A program made the position numbers and the translations under genes. This document shows positions 9,037 to 18,114 of a DNA stretch of 36,071 nt, piece by piece (position 1 is the first letter of the stretch; every line of letters begins with the position of its first letter). Source of the stretch: Brenneria salicis ATCC 15712 = DSM 30166 (GTDB lineage Bacteria; Pseudomonadota; Gammaproteobacteria; Enterobacterales; Enterobacteriaceae); contig NZ_QNRY01000036.1 in the NCBI RefSeq assembly GCF_003315515.1, forward strand, positions 1 to 36,071, in the 5' to 3' direction. Under the pieces are notes generated by a model that saw nothing but the letters and a program-made list of their open reading frames with translations, did not search any database and was not told where the DNA came from.

Positions 9037-9089
9037 TTAGTGGTATAAATAACGGATGTTAGTTATTAATCAAACTAACATTCGTTATT
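9037..9089. promoter_or_regulatory. 17-bp inverted repeat, candidate operator 1
   Basis: Arms 9048-9064 (AATAACGGATGTTAGTT) and 9073-9089 are reverse complements at 16 of 17 positions around an 8-bp A+T-rich centre. It lies in the divergent control region between sfsB and the first Mu-type regulator. The preceding TTAGTGGTATAAATAAC (9037-9053) recurs with two changes at 9718-9734. Confidence 0.6.
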
Positions 9090-9146
9090 ATTTGGAAATA
9101 ATATAGCATCAATTTTCTAAAATTTTCTCAATTAATTTCCAAATAA
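9088..9146. promoter_or_regulatory. 12-bp perfect inverted repeat, candidate operator 2
   Basis: TTATTTGGAAAT (9088-9099) and its exact reverse complement ATTTCCAAATAA (9135-9146) bracket 35 bp of A+T-rich DNA immediately upstream of the first Mu-type gene. The first arm overlaps the end of operator 1 by two bases. Two separated identical half-operators suggest looping or cooperative binding, which is inference. Confidence 0.5.
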
Positions 9147-9187
9147 GTTGGTTTTTGTTAGGAGTAGCACTATCAGGATGAAAGGCG

Positions 9188-9577
9188 ATGAAAAAAGAGT
9201 GGTTTGCGACCAACGAACTGGTTGGCGTTGGCGGTCTTCCGAAATCAAGACAAGGGCTGAATAAGCGTGCGCGTGAAGATGGATGGGAAAAGCGCCGCCG
9301 TAAAGGCGTTCAAGGGCGGGGAGTGGAATATTCGATTCACAGCCTGCCGGATTCGGTAAAAAAATCCCTGTTGCTTGAAAGCGAGTCGCCGCCATATGCT
9401 ATCAAGCAGCCTGCTACGCTGGCGGTCTGGATGCAAATTTATTCTCAACTCTCTGAAACAGAAAGAAATGAACTTATTGCTTATATACTGCGCGTCGGAG
9501 TGTCCGCCACGCTCAGGCAGTTAGGCATACTATCTTCAGATGAAGCCGCTGACTCTGATGATACGCCCGACGAATAG
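9188..9577 (+). CDS. Mu-type DNA-binding domain regulator, copy 1
   Basis: A 129-residue protein. Residues 2-60 (KEWFATNELVGVGGLP, then GLNKRAREDGWEKRRRKG and GRGVEYSI) form a winged-helix domain like the N-terminus of Mu transposase and Mu c repressor (HTH_Tnp_Mu_1 type). The rest is a short helical tail, with a segment near 77-115 shared with copy 2, and an acidic end (SDEAADSDDTPDE). There is no transposase catalytic domain, so it is a stand-alone regulator. The start is supported because copy 2 begins at the same residue. Divergent from the Ner-like sfsB, it recalls the Mu c/ner switch. Target unknown. Confidence 0.82.
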   Translation: MKKEWFATNELVGVGGLPKSRQGLNKRAREDGWEKRRRKGVQGRGVEYSIHSLPDSVKKSLLLESESPPYAIKQPATLAVWMQIYSQLSETERNELIAYILRVGVSATLRQLGILSSDEAADSDDTPDE

Positions 9578-9717
9578 GTTCCCATCTGTATTTGCCATCT
9601 GAAATCTGTCTGGACGGATGGCAATTAATCTTCCTCGTTATTTTGTTCTGCAACGCAGTTCTCATTCTCTCCCTCAGGCCATCTGGTTTCTGCCATAAAT
9701 GATGAATCACGCCAGTT

Positions 9718-9734
9718 TTAGTGGTACTAATAAC
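9718..9734. promoter_or_regulatory. Repeated upstream motif before Mu-type gene 2
   Basis: TTAGTGGTACTAATAAC matches 15 of 17 bases of the motif at 9037-9053 in front of copy 1, about 105 bp upstream of copy 2. This suggests the gene was duplicated with part of its control region, or that the same protein binds both sites. The surrounding inverted repeat is not preserved here. Confidence 0.45.
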
Positions 9735-9839
9735 ATGTGAAAGTTAGATGTTTAGGTAATAATAGTCTATTATATGGAAACTTTTTGGGGCGGTAACTCA
9801 TGTGACTGCCTGTACCGGACCAGCAAGGGAGTTATAAAT

Positions 9840-10211
9840 ATGGACAAAGAGTGGTTTTCAACCAGTGAATTGGTTGGAGTGGGCGGATTGCCCAAATCCC
9901 CCCAGGGACTGAATAAACGGGCTCGTGATGATGGCTGGGAGAAACGCCGACGCAAAGGCGTCCAGGGACGCGGCGTCGAGTATTCCATCCGAAGTTTGCC
10001 CTATGAGGTCAGAAGCTCGCTAAAGATGAAGGAGAGCATGCCGCCAGCATATCAAGCGGAGAAGCAGCCGGCATTACTGGCGTCATGGGTGCATATTTTC
10101 AATCAGCTATCAGAAAGTGAGCAGTCTCGGCTGATTAATTTCATTTTGCGTGAAGGCACGCAAGCAATGCTGTCTCGTCTGGAGGATGTGACGGATGACC
10201 AGACAGCATAA
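9840..10211 (+). CDS. Mu-type DNA-binding domain regulator, copy 2
   Basis: A 123-residue tandem paralogue of the gene at 9188. The first 62 residues are about 80% identical by direct comparison, with the same GVGGLPKS and KRRRKGVQGRGVEYSI blocks. The tail is more diverged but keeps KQPA.LA.W and a QLSE.E motif. The ATG at 9840 follows an AGGGAG site; an upstream ATG at 9774 would add 22 residues absent from copy 1. It faces ispB and has its own 260-bp upstream region, so it may be separately regulated. Confidence 0.82.
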   Translation: MDKEWFSTSELVGVGGLPKSPQGLNKRARDDGWEKRRRKGVQGRGVEYSIRSLPYEVRSSLKMKESMPPAYQAEKQPALLASWVHIFNQLSESEQSRLINFILREGTQAMLSRLEDVTDDQTA

Positions 10212-10225
10212 TCGGTAACGTGCGG

Positions 10226-10254
10226 GTGCAACGCATTCAGAAGTCGCGTTGCAC
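10226..10254. other. Perfect hairpin across the ispB stop codon
   Basis: GTGCAACGC (10226-10234) pairs perfectly with GCGTTGCAC (10246-10254) around an 11-nt loop that contains the ispB stop. Neither strand has a T run after it, so it may be a 3'-end protector for ispB mRNA or a weak shared terminator with the convergent regulator gene. Confidence 0.45.
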
Positions 10255-11208
10255 GGCTAAATGCGCAAGACCTTCCAGTGCGGTGCGGAAAGGGGTATCC
10301 GGGAGATGTCGCAGCGCGTCAATTGCTTTATCGGCTTCTTCCTCCGCCCGCTGGCGCGTGTAGTCAAGCGAACCGCACTGCTGCATGGCGGTAAGTACCG
10401 GTTCAAGCAAATGACGTCCGTTGCCTTCTTCTATTGCCTGACGAATCATAGCGCTTTGCTCGACATTACCCTGGCGCATGGCATGCAGCAGCGGCAGTGT
10501 CGGTTTGCCTTCGTTGAGGTCGTCGCCGGTATTTTTGCCCAGCGTCTGGCCGTCGGCGCTGTAATCCAGCAGGTCGTCAATAAGCTGAAACGCCGTACCC
10601 AGATAGCGGCCATAATCCCGCAACGCGGTTTCCTGGTCCGGTGTGGCGCCGGCAAGAATGGCGGAAGCTTGAGCGGCTGCTTCGAACAGACGTGCGGTTT
10701 TGCTGTAAATAACCCGCATATAGCTTTCTTCGGTAATATCAGGATCGTTACAGTTCATTAACTGCAACACTTCTCCTTCCGCGATCACATTCACCGCTTC
10801 CGACATCAGCGCCAGTACCCGCAATGATTCCAGGCTGGTCATCATCTGGAAGGCGCGGGTATAGATAAAATCGCCAACCAATACACTGGCGGCGTTGCCA
10901 AAGGCGGCATTGGCGGTTGCTTTGCCACGACGCATGTCGGACTCATCCACAACGTCGTCGTGCAGTAACGTGGCGGTGTGAATGAATTCTATCAGCGCCG
11001 CTACCGTAATATGCTTATTGCCATCACAGGCAAGCGATCTGGCGGCAAGAACTGCGATCATGGGACGGATACGTTTGCCCCCGCCGCTGATAATGTAATG
11101 ACCTAGCTGGTTAATGAGAACGACATCCGAGTTGAGTTGTTCAAGAATGACTCCATTGACCGCGTTCATGTCTTGCGCGGTTAGCGCTGTAATTTGTTCT
11201 AGATTCAT
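10237..11208 (-). CDS. ispB: Octaprenyl diphosphate synthase IspB
   Basis: IspB extends farnesyl diphosphate with isopentenyl diphosphate to octaprenyl diphosphate, the side chain of ubiquinone-8 and menaquinone-8. It has 323 residues (E. coli 323). The first aspartate-rich motif is LLHDDVVDESDMRRG, with GGGKRIRP upstream as the substrate-binding loop. The second is LIDDLLDY, followed by GKNTGDDLNEGKPTLPLLHA. It is divergent from rplU, as in E. coli. Confidence 0.97.
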   Translation of the reverse strand: MNLEQITALTAQDMNAVNGVILEQLNSDVVLINQLGHYIISGGGKRIRPMIAVLAARSLACDGNKHITVAALIEFIHTATLLHDDVVDESDMRRGKATANAAFGNAASVLVGDFIYTRAFQMMTSLESLRVLALMSEAVNVIAEGEVLQLMNCNDPDITEESYMRVIYSKTARLFEAAAQASAILAGATPDQETALRDYGRYLGTAFQLIDDLLDYSADGQTLGKNTGDDLNEGKPTLPLLHAMRQGNVEQSAMIRQAIEEGNGRHLLEPVLTAMQQCGSLDYTRQRAEEEADKAIDALRHLPDTPFRTALEGLAHLAVQRDF

Positions 11209-11366
11209 TTTGGGTGCCAGCTGTTTTCTTCAACTTTACCGTAGGATAGTTGTTTCATAATCGGCATATGGTGGAACTTGTTGAGTTGATTGTACTTGAA
11301 AAATGAGAGAGATAAACGGCAGTTGATAGATTGTATTCTTTTTCTTCATATCCTTCAATTATGCAC

Positions 11367-11395
11367 TTGTCATCATCAGGTTTTTTGCGTAGAAT
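11367..11395 (+). promoter_or_regulatory. rplU-rpmA promoter
   Basis: TTGTCA and TAGAAT are separated by 17 bp, a near-consensus sigma-70 promoter, followed by a G+C-rich discriminator (TCGCGCCC) typical of stringently controlled ribosomal protein operons. Confidence 0.8.
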
Positions 11396-11420
11396 TCGCG
11401 CCCTATTGTGAATATTTATA

Positions 11421-11781
<361 letters not shown>

Positions 11782-11788
11782 GATTTAG

Positions 11789-12058
<270 letters not shown>

Positions 12059-12084
12059 TATTTCGTGTTAGGTCTTACAGATTT

Positions 12085-12113
12085 AAGCCCTGCAATTCGT
12101 TGCGGGGCTTTTT
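12085..12113 (+). terminator. rplU-rpmA terminator
   Basis: AAGCCCTGCA/TGCGGGGCTT (one T-G pair) with a 6-nt loop is followed by TTTTT. It ends 37 bp before the yhbE start, so yhbE and obgE probably depend on readthrough or another promoter. Confidence 0.85.
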
Positions 12114-12149
12114 ACATTTCTGATTCTGCGTAATCAACCAGAGAAAAGC

Positions 12150-13109
12150 ATGAACACTAAACAACAGACGGGTATCGGTCTTGCTCTGGCGCTGACCACG
12201 GCAATATGCTGGGGAGCCTTGCCGATAGCCATGAAACAGGTTCTGCCTGTCATGGAGCCTTATACTATTGTTTGGTATCGTTTCTTGATTGCATCAATAG
12301 GTCTTGGTGTGCTGCTTTTCTCACGCAATAAACTCCCGCCCATGCGTATTTTCCGGCGTCGGCGTTGGTTGATTGTCTTGCTGATCGCGACATGTGGTTT
12401 GTTGGGCAACTTTGTTTTTTTCAGTTCATCACTACAGTATCTTAGCCCAACGGCCTCTCAGGTTATCGGTCAACTTTCTCCTGTTGGTATGATGTTCGCC
12501 AGCGTCTTTATCTTGAAAGAAAAGATGCGGCCAACACAAATCATCGGGGCGGTCACCTTGATTTGCGGTCTGATTCTGTTTTTCAACACCAGCCTGATAG
12601 AGATTTTCACCCGTCTGACGGATTACACGTTGGGCGTTATATTGGGTGTGTGTGCGTCAGCGGTATGGGTTTCTTATGGTGTGGCCCAAAAAGTGTTACT
12701 ACGGCGTCTGACGTCGCAGCAGATCCTGTTTCTGCTTTATGTACTCTGCGTTCTGTTTATTACTCCTTTTGCCGATCCTGAAACTATTTTGCAACTCAGT
12801 GGCTGGCAGCTTTTATGTTTACTGTTTTGTGGCGCCAATACCCTGATAGGTTATGGCGCGTTGGCTGAAGCCATGGCTCGCTGGCAGGCGGCGCAGGTCA
12901 GTGCGGTGATTACGCTCACCCCCTTGTTTACGTTGCTCTTTTCTGATTTGCTGGCGTTGACGTGGCCGGATTTTTTTGCCGCGCAGGTGCTTAACTGGGT
13001 CGGGTATTCAGGCGCTTTAATTGTCGTGGCCGGGGCGATGTTTTCAGCGATAGGACACCGTTTCTTCCCCGGACGGCAACAAAATTCGCCGATCGTTATA
13101 CCAAAATGA
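12150..13109 (+). CDS. yhbE: EamA/DMT-family inner-membrane transporter YhbE
   Basis: A 319-residue drug/metabolite transporter superfamily protein with ten predicted hydrophobic segments in two EamA halves, about residues 10-145 and 160-300. The opening ALALTTAICWGALPIAMKQV is typical of the family. E. coli YhbE (321 residues) sits in the same place between rpmA and obgE. The substrate is not known. The C-terminus RFFPGRQQN is cytosolic and basic. Confidence 0.92.
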   Translation: MNTKQQTGIGLALALTTAICWGALPIAMKQVLPVMEPYTIVWYRFLIASIGLGVLLFSRNKLPPMRIFRRRRWLIVLLIATCGLLGNFVFFSSSLQYLSPTASQVIGQLSPVGMMFASVFILKEKMRPTQIIGAVTLICGLILFFNTSLIEIFTRLTDYTLGVILGVCASAVWVSYGVAQKVLLRRLTSQQILFLLYVLCVLFITPFADPETILQLSGWQLLCLLFCGANTLIGYGALAEAMARWQAAQVSAVITLTPLFTLLFSDLLALTWPDFFAAQVLNWVGYSGALIVVAGAMFSAIGHRFFPGRQQNSPIVIPK

Positions 13110-13174
13110 GCGCAGAATCATTTGCGTCAGATGATGTTTCGACATTCCATGTGGGCTGTTTATTTTTAATACAG

Positions 13175-13203
13175 ATGAAAAGATTGGCATAAGCGGGTAC
13201 AAT
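13175..13203 (+). promoter_or_regulatory. Candidate obgE promoter
   Basis: ATGAAA (13175-13180, four of six matches to -35) is spaced 17 bp from TACAAT (13198-13203, five of six matches to -10), with a TTCGCCCCC discriminator. It lies between yhbE and obgE. Confidence 0.4.
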
Positions 13204-13295
13204 TCGCCCCCTTGCCGGAGCAGGTTCTGGTGCGTCAGTTTTTTATGACAGATAATAATAGTTATCTTCCTTTAAATCAAAAAGTTACGCCGAAG

Positions 13296-14530
<1,235 letters not shown>

Positions 14531-14599
14531 TAGTCATCCGGGCTGATAAATCACATCCAGCCCGATGCGAGATGGCGGTCAGGCCAGTCATTCCAAGTA

Positions 14600-14629
14600 A
14601 GCACAGCGCGGAAATACGCTGTGCTTTTT
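14600..14629 (+). terminator. obgE terminator (possibly shared with dacB)
   Basis: AGCACAGCG/CGCTGTGCT, a 9-bp perfect stem with an 8-nt loop, is followed by TTTTT on the plus strand. The minus side has a weaker CTTACTT, so it may also slow the convergent dacB transcript. Confidence 0.85.
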
Positions 14630-14637
14630 ACTTTGGA

Positions 14638-16071
14638 TTAATTGCTTTGATAAATGTCTTTGTATAAACGACTTTCAAAGCGTACCAGAGGCACCCGGCG
14701 CGAGCGCTGGTCTTCCGGTGGAACGGCGTAACCGGAAAGGAATTGAACGAACGCCATCCGCTGACCGCTTGCCGTGGTAATGAAACCAGCCAGATTATAA
14801 ACGCCTTGCAATGCGCCGGTTTTCGCGGAAACCTTACCGTTCACACCTGCTTCATGTAATCCGCCCCGATAGCGTAACGTTCCGTCATAACCCGCAAGCG
14901 GCAGCATCATAATATAATTCAGTTCCTGATCGTGCTGAGCGATATATTGTAATATCTGCATCATGGTTGCCGGAGAGATCAGATTGTGGCGCGATAAGCC
15001 TGAACCATCGACAACGATACTGTTACCCAGATCGATCCCCGCTTTCTGACGCACTATTTGACGCACGGCGTCAGCGCCGGCACGCCAGGTTCCCGGCACA
15101 TTGAAGCGCTCATGCCCGATAGTGCGGAAAACCGTATCCGCAATCATATTATCCGATTTTTTCAGCATGACGGTCAGCAGAGCATGCAATGGCGCGGATT
15201 GGGTCTGCGATAACACCGTACCGGTGGGGCCCGGCTGAGTCTGGCGGCGCAAATTGCCTTTGATTCTGATATTCGCCTGTTGAAGCTCATCTTTTACAAT
15301 GGCCCCGGCATAACTGGCCCCATCCTGAATGGCAAAAGCGAGTGGCAGCGGTTCAGCCCGCTGAGCCAGGCAACCGGTGAGCGTAAAACGGTTCAGTTCT
15401 CCCAGCACAACGTCCAGTTCGCAGTATTGCGCGTCTGGAGAGCCTTTGGCCAGGGTGCGTACTTCACTGAACATTTGTACCGGATAATAAGAAGCCACGC
15501 GGATAAACGCGTTATCGCCAGCTTTGGGCGCGCCATAGAGAGAAACGGAGAAGCAGTTGCGATCGACAATCGCCGCGGAAGGCGGCGCGCTGAAACACTG
15601 CGTCATGTCGTTCCATGGCCAGCCTGGTGCTTTGTCATGGCTGGCGAACACTGATGTGTCGATCATGACATCCCCCGCGATTTCTTGTATGCCGCGCTTT
15701 CTTAATTCCAGCACCATATTGCGTATTTGCTGGCGCTTCAGGGTCGGATCGCCACTGAAGCGGACGATCAGATCACCACGTAATATACCGTTACTGACGG
15801 CCTCATGGCTTTCCATTGTGGTCACAAAACGGTAGTCTGGGCCTAACTGGAGCAGTGCTGCCAATGCGGTTATCACCTTTTGCGTACTGGCGGGTAACGC
15901 CATTTGTTGGCTGTTAAAGGCCATTGCCGGTGTAGGCGCCCCGATTTTTTGCACAACCAGCGCGAGATTGGCGCCATCGGGCAAATATTGGATGTGATCT
16001 TCAACAGTCGCTGCATTGGCATGCAGAATAAAAGCGCAGGCAAGTCCGGTAACAATCGACGAAAAACGCAT
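14638..16071 (-). CDS. dacB: D-Ala-D-Ala carboxypeptidase/endopeptidase PBP4
   Basis: A periplasmic penicillin-binding protein that trims pentapeptides and cuts cross-links in peptidoglycan. It has 477 residues, as in E. coli. The signal peptide MRFSSIVTGLACAFILHANA ends at about residue 20. The active-site triad motifs are S62-TQ-K65, S306-D-N308 and K417-T-G419. The long insert between the first two motifs marks the S13 family. A frame opening at 16086 adds MLAEI; the ATG at 16071 gives the normal signal peptide. It is convergent with obgE and divergent from greA. Confidence 0.96.
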   Translation of the reverse strand: MRFSSIVTGLACAFILHANAATVEDHIQYLPDGANLALVVQKIGAPTPAMAFNSQQMALPASTQKVITALAALLQLGPDYRFVTTMESHEAVSNGILRGDLIVRFSGDPTLKRQQIRNMVLELRKRGIQEIAGDVMIDTSVFASHDKAPGWPWNDMTQCFSAPPSAAIVDRNCFSVSLYGAPKAGDNAFIRVASYYPVQMFSEVRTLAKGSPDAQYCELDVVLGELNRFTLTGCLAQRAEPLPLAFAIQDGASYAGAIVKDELQQANIRIKGNLRRQTQPGPTGTVLSQTQSAPLHALLTVMLKKSDNMIADTVFRTIGHERFNVPGTWRAGADAVRQIVRQKAGIDLGNSIVVDGSGLSRHNLISPATMMQILQYIAQHDQELNYIMMLPLAGYDGTLRYRGGLHEAGVNGKVSAKTGALQGVYNLAGFITTASGQRMAFVQFLSGYAVPPEDQRSRRVPLVRFESRLYKDIYQSN

Positions 16072-16297
16072 AATCTCAGCTAACAACAGGGTAACGTGTG
16101 GTCATACTACGGCGCAACACGGTCTAAAGTAAACGATGACCCTCATGGAACTCTGGGTTAAAATACGTATCAAAATGCAAATCGATACCGGCCTGGACAT
16201 TTTGTTCCGGGGCTGGTTGTTTTTGTTTTACGCCCGGAAAACGCTGTTGTGCACAGACACGATGCCGTATTTAATTTTTAACGGTCAGGATGACAAC

Positions 16298-16324
16298 GAC
16301 TTTGTAAGTCTAACGGATTTTTTT
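16298..16324 (+). promoter_or_regulatory. greA leader hairpin with T tract
   Basis: GACTT/AAGTC forms a small stem, and seven T follow after a 7-nt spacer, just upstream of the greA ribosome-binding site. In E. coli the greA leader is prematurely terminated to give the small RNA GraL. This could be the equivalent, but the stem is short and the spacing imperfect. Confidence 0.3.
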
Positions 16325-16339
16325 AGAGGTATAGACAAT

Positions 16340-16816
16340 ATGAAACAATTTCCGATGACGTTGCGTGGCGCTGAAAAATTACGCGAAGAGCTTGAGTTTT
16401 TGAAATCAGTTCGTCGGCCCGAGATTATCGCCGCGATTGCTGAAGCCCGCGAGCATGGTGATTTGAAAGAGAATGCGGAGTACCATGCAGCGCGTGAACA
16501 ACAGGGTTTTTGTGAAGGTCGAATCCAGGACATCGAAGCCAAACTCTCTAATGCTCAGGTTATCGATGTGACGAAAATGTCCTCGAACGGTCGTGTGATC
16601 TTTGGCGCGACCGTGACCGTCATGAATCTGGATAATGAAGAAGAGCAGACTTATCGTATCGTCGGTGACGATGAGGCGGATTTTAAACAAAATCTGATTT
16701 CTGTTAATTCCCCAATTGCCCGTGGTCTGATTGGCAAAGAAGAAGACGATGTGGTGGTTATCAATACGCCGGGCGGCGATGTTGAATATGAAATCATCAG
16801 GGTTGAATATTTGTGA
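16340..16816 (+). CDS. greA: Transcription elongation factor GreA
   Basis: GreA rescues backtracked RNA polymerase by stimulating transcript cleavage through the secondary channel. It has 158 residues (E. coli 158). The N-terminal coiled coil carries the acidic tip [11 protein letters not shown], with the catalytic acidic residues of the D41/E44 type. The C-terminal domain includes [16 protein letters not shown]. The open frame reaches back to 16136, but [14 protein letters not shown] at 16340, after an AGAGGT site, is the family start. Confidence 0.97.
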   Translation: MKQFPMTLRGAEKLREELEFLKSVRRPEIIAAIAEAREHGDLKENAEYHAAREQQGFCEGRIQDIEAKLSNAQVIDVTKMSSNGRVIFGATVTVMNLDNEEEQTYRIVGDDEADFKQNLISVNSPIARGLIGKEEDDVVVINTPGGDVEYEIIRVEYL

Positions 16817-16863
16817 TTTTTTCTGGATTGGCGATTAAAACAGCAAAGTTTGTAAAGAAAAGA

Positions 16864-16887
16864 AAAAGGCCGCTCACGGCCTTTTCT
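16864..16887. terminator. Bidirectional terminator between greA and yhbY
   Basis: AAAAGGCCG/CGGCCTTTT with a CTCA loop has A and T tracts on both flanks and separates the convergent genes. Confidence 0.88.
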
Positions 16888-16944
16888 CTAACAGGCAGGC
16901 ATGGCACCTTTCCGTTAAAACAACGTATGTTGAAATAAAAAGTG

Positions 16945-17238
16945 CTATCGTGGTAACACAATTTTACGTTCTTTTGCCGGACGATAAAGCACCAGCGTAT
17001 GGCCGATGACCTGAACGTTATTGGCGCCGCTTTCACGAACAATTGCTTCAACAATCAAAGCCTTGGTTTCGCGATCTTCGGTAGCGATTTTTACTTTGAT
17101 CAGTTCGTGATGCTCCAAAGCTTGTTCGATCTCAGCCAGAACACCTTCGGTGAGGCCGTTATTGCCCAGCATGACAACCGGTTTTAACGGATGCGCCAGG
17201 CCTTTCAGGTGTTGTTTTTGTTTGTTACTTAGGTTCAT
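16945..17238 (-). CDS. yhbY: Ribosome assembly RNA-binding protein YhbY
   Basis: A 97-residue CRM-domain protein that binds pre-50S particles. E. coli YhbY has the same length. The signature is LAHPLKPVVMLGNNGLTEGV, with GxxG loop GNNG, followed by ELIKVKIA and VQVIGHTLVLYRP. It is divergent from rlmE-ftsH, as in E. coli. Confidence 0.96.
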   Translation of the reverse strand: MNLSNKQKQHLKGLAHPLKPVVMLGNNGLTEGVLAEIEQALEHHELIKVKIATEDRETKALIVEAIVRESGANNVQVIGHTLVLYRPAKERKIVLPR

Positions 17239-17364
17239 TGTCTTTTTTGCTTAGGTTGGGATTGAAAACGGGTCATTCTACCGCCATCTCATGATTATAA
17301 CCAATCTGTCGATGTCGATTGGGGATATGTGAGAAGAGAAAAATGCCGGGAAAGAAATATTAAA

Positions 17365-17393
17365 GTATTCCCCGCGTCTGTGGGGGTAAACCG
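17365..17393 (+). repeat. Solitary type I-E CRISPR-repeat-like 29-mer
   Basis: This 29-nt stretch starts GTATTCCCCGCG and ends GGGGGTAAACCG. Compared with the enterobacterial type I-E repeat form that begins GTGTTCCCCGCG and ends CGGGGATAAACCG, it differs at about three of 29 positions, keeps the CCCC/GGGG stem and has the exact repeat length. No second copy is found one repeat-spacer unit (about 61 bp) to either side, and no cas gene is in the window, so it is not an array. It sits in the yhbY-rlmE intergenic region, 44 nt upstream of the rlmE ATG. Confidence 0.55.
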
Positions 17394-17437
17394 TTTCCAC
17401 CCACTGAGAGCGTCTTACAAGAATAGTTGGAAAACTG

Positions 17438-18067
17438 ATGGCTAATAAGAAGCGTTCTGCGAGTTCCAGTCGCTGGTTGCAGGAACACTTTAGCGATAAA
17501 TATGTGCAGCAGGCGCAGAAAAAGGGGCTCCGCTCACGGGCTTGGTTTAAACTTGATGAAATACAGCAGAGCGACAAACTGTTTAGACCGGGTATGACCG
17601 TGGTCGATTTGGGCGCCGCGCCGGGCGGCTGGTCGCAGTACGTGGTGACGCAGATCGGCGGACAAGGTCGTATCATTGCCTGTGATATTTTACCGATGGA
17701 TCCTATTGTTGGTGTCGATTTCCTTCAAGGTGATTTTCGTGATGAATTGGTCCTCAAAGCGCTGCTGGAGAGAGTTGGGGATAATAAGGTTCAGGTGGTG
17801 ATGTCCGACATGGCCCCGAACATGAGTGGTACACCGGCGGTTGATATCCCGAAATCGATGTATCTGGTTGAGTTAGCGCTTGAAATGTGTCGGGATGTAA
17901 TAGCGCCAGGCGGGAGTTTCCTGGTGAAAGTGTTTCAGGGCGAAGGTTTTGATGAATACCTGCGGGAAATTCGTTCCCTGTTTACGAAGGTGAAGATTCG
18001 TAAGCCAGATGCTTCGCGCGCCAGGTCGCGTGAAGTGTATATTGTAGCGACAGGGCGCAAACTGTAG
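17438..18067 (+). CDS. rlmE: 23S rRNA 2'-O-methyltransferase RlmE (FtsJ/RrmJ)
   Basis: RlmE methylates U2552 of 23S rRNA in a late step of 50S maturation and is heat-shock induced in E. coli. It has 209 residues (E. coli 209). The catalytic tetrad K38, D124, K164 and E199 is present at exactly those positions. The SAM-binding motif is [13 protein letters not shown]. It is the first gene of the rlmE-ftsH unit; the CRISPR-repeat-like 29-mer is in its upstream region. Confidence 0.97.
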   Translation: MANKKRSASSSRWLQEHFSDKYVQQAQKKGLRSRAWFKLDEIQQSDKLFRPGMTVVDLGAAPGGWSQYVVTQIGGQGRIIACDILPMDPIVGVDFLQGDFRDELVLKALLERVGDNKVQVVMSDMAPNMSGTPAVDIPKSMYLVELALEMCRDVIAPGGSFLVKVFQGEGFDEYLREIRSLFTKVKIRKPDASRARSREVYIVATGRKL

Positions 18068-18114
18068 TACCCTAACGCTATTTTTTAACACAGTTGTAAT
18101 ATGAGGTTTATCCC

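Noticed and set aside
9188..10211. Fragments of a Mu-like transposase
   Set aside because: Both genes are complete small proteins with the DNA-binding domain and a shared tail, and no catalytic-core remnants follow, so stand-alone regulators fit better than a decayed transposase.
17365..17393. A genuine CRISPR array at the repeat-like 29-mer
   Set aside because: Only one unit is present. The expected positions about 61 bp either side hold no second repeat, so it is reported as a solitary repeat only.
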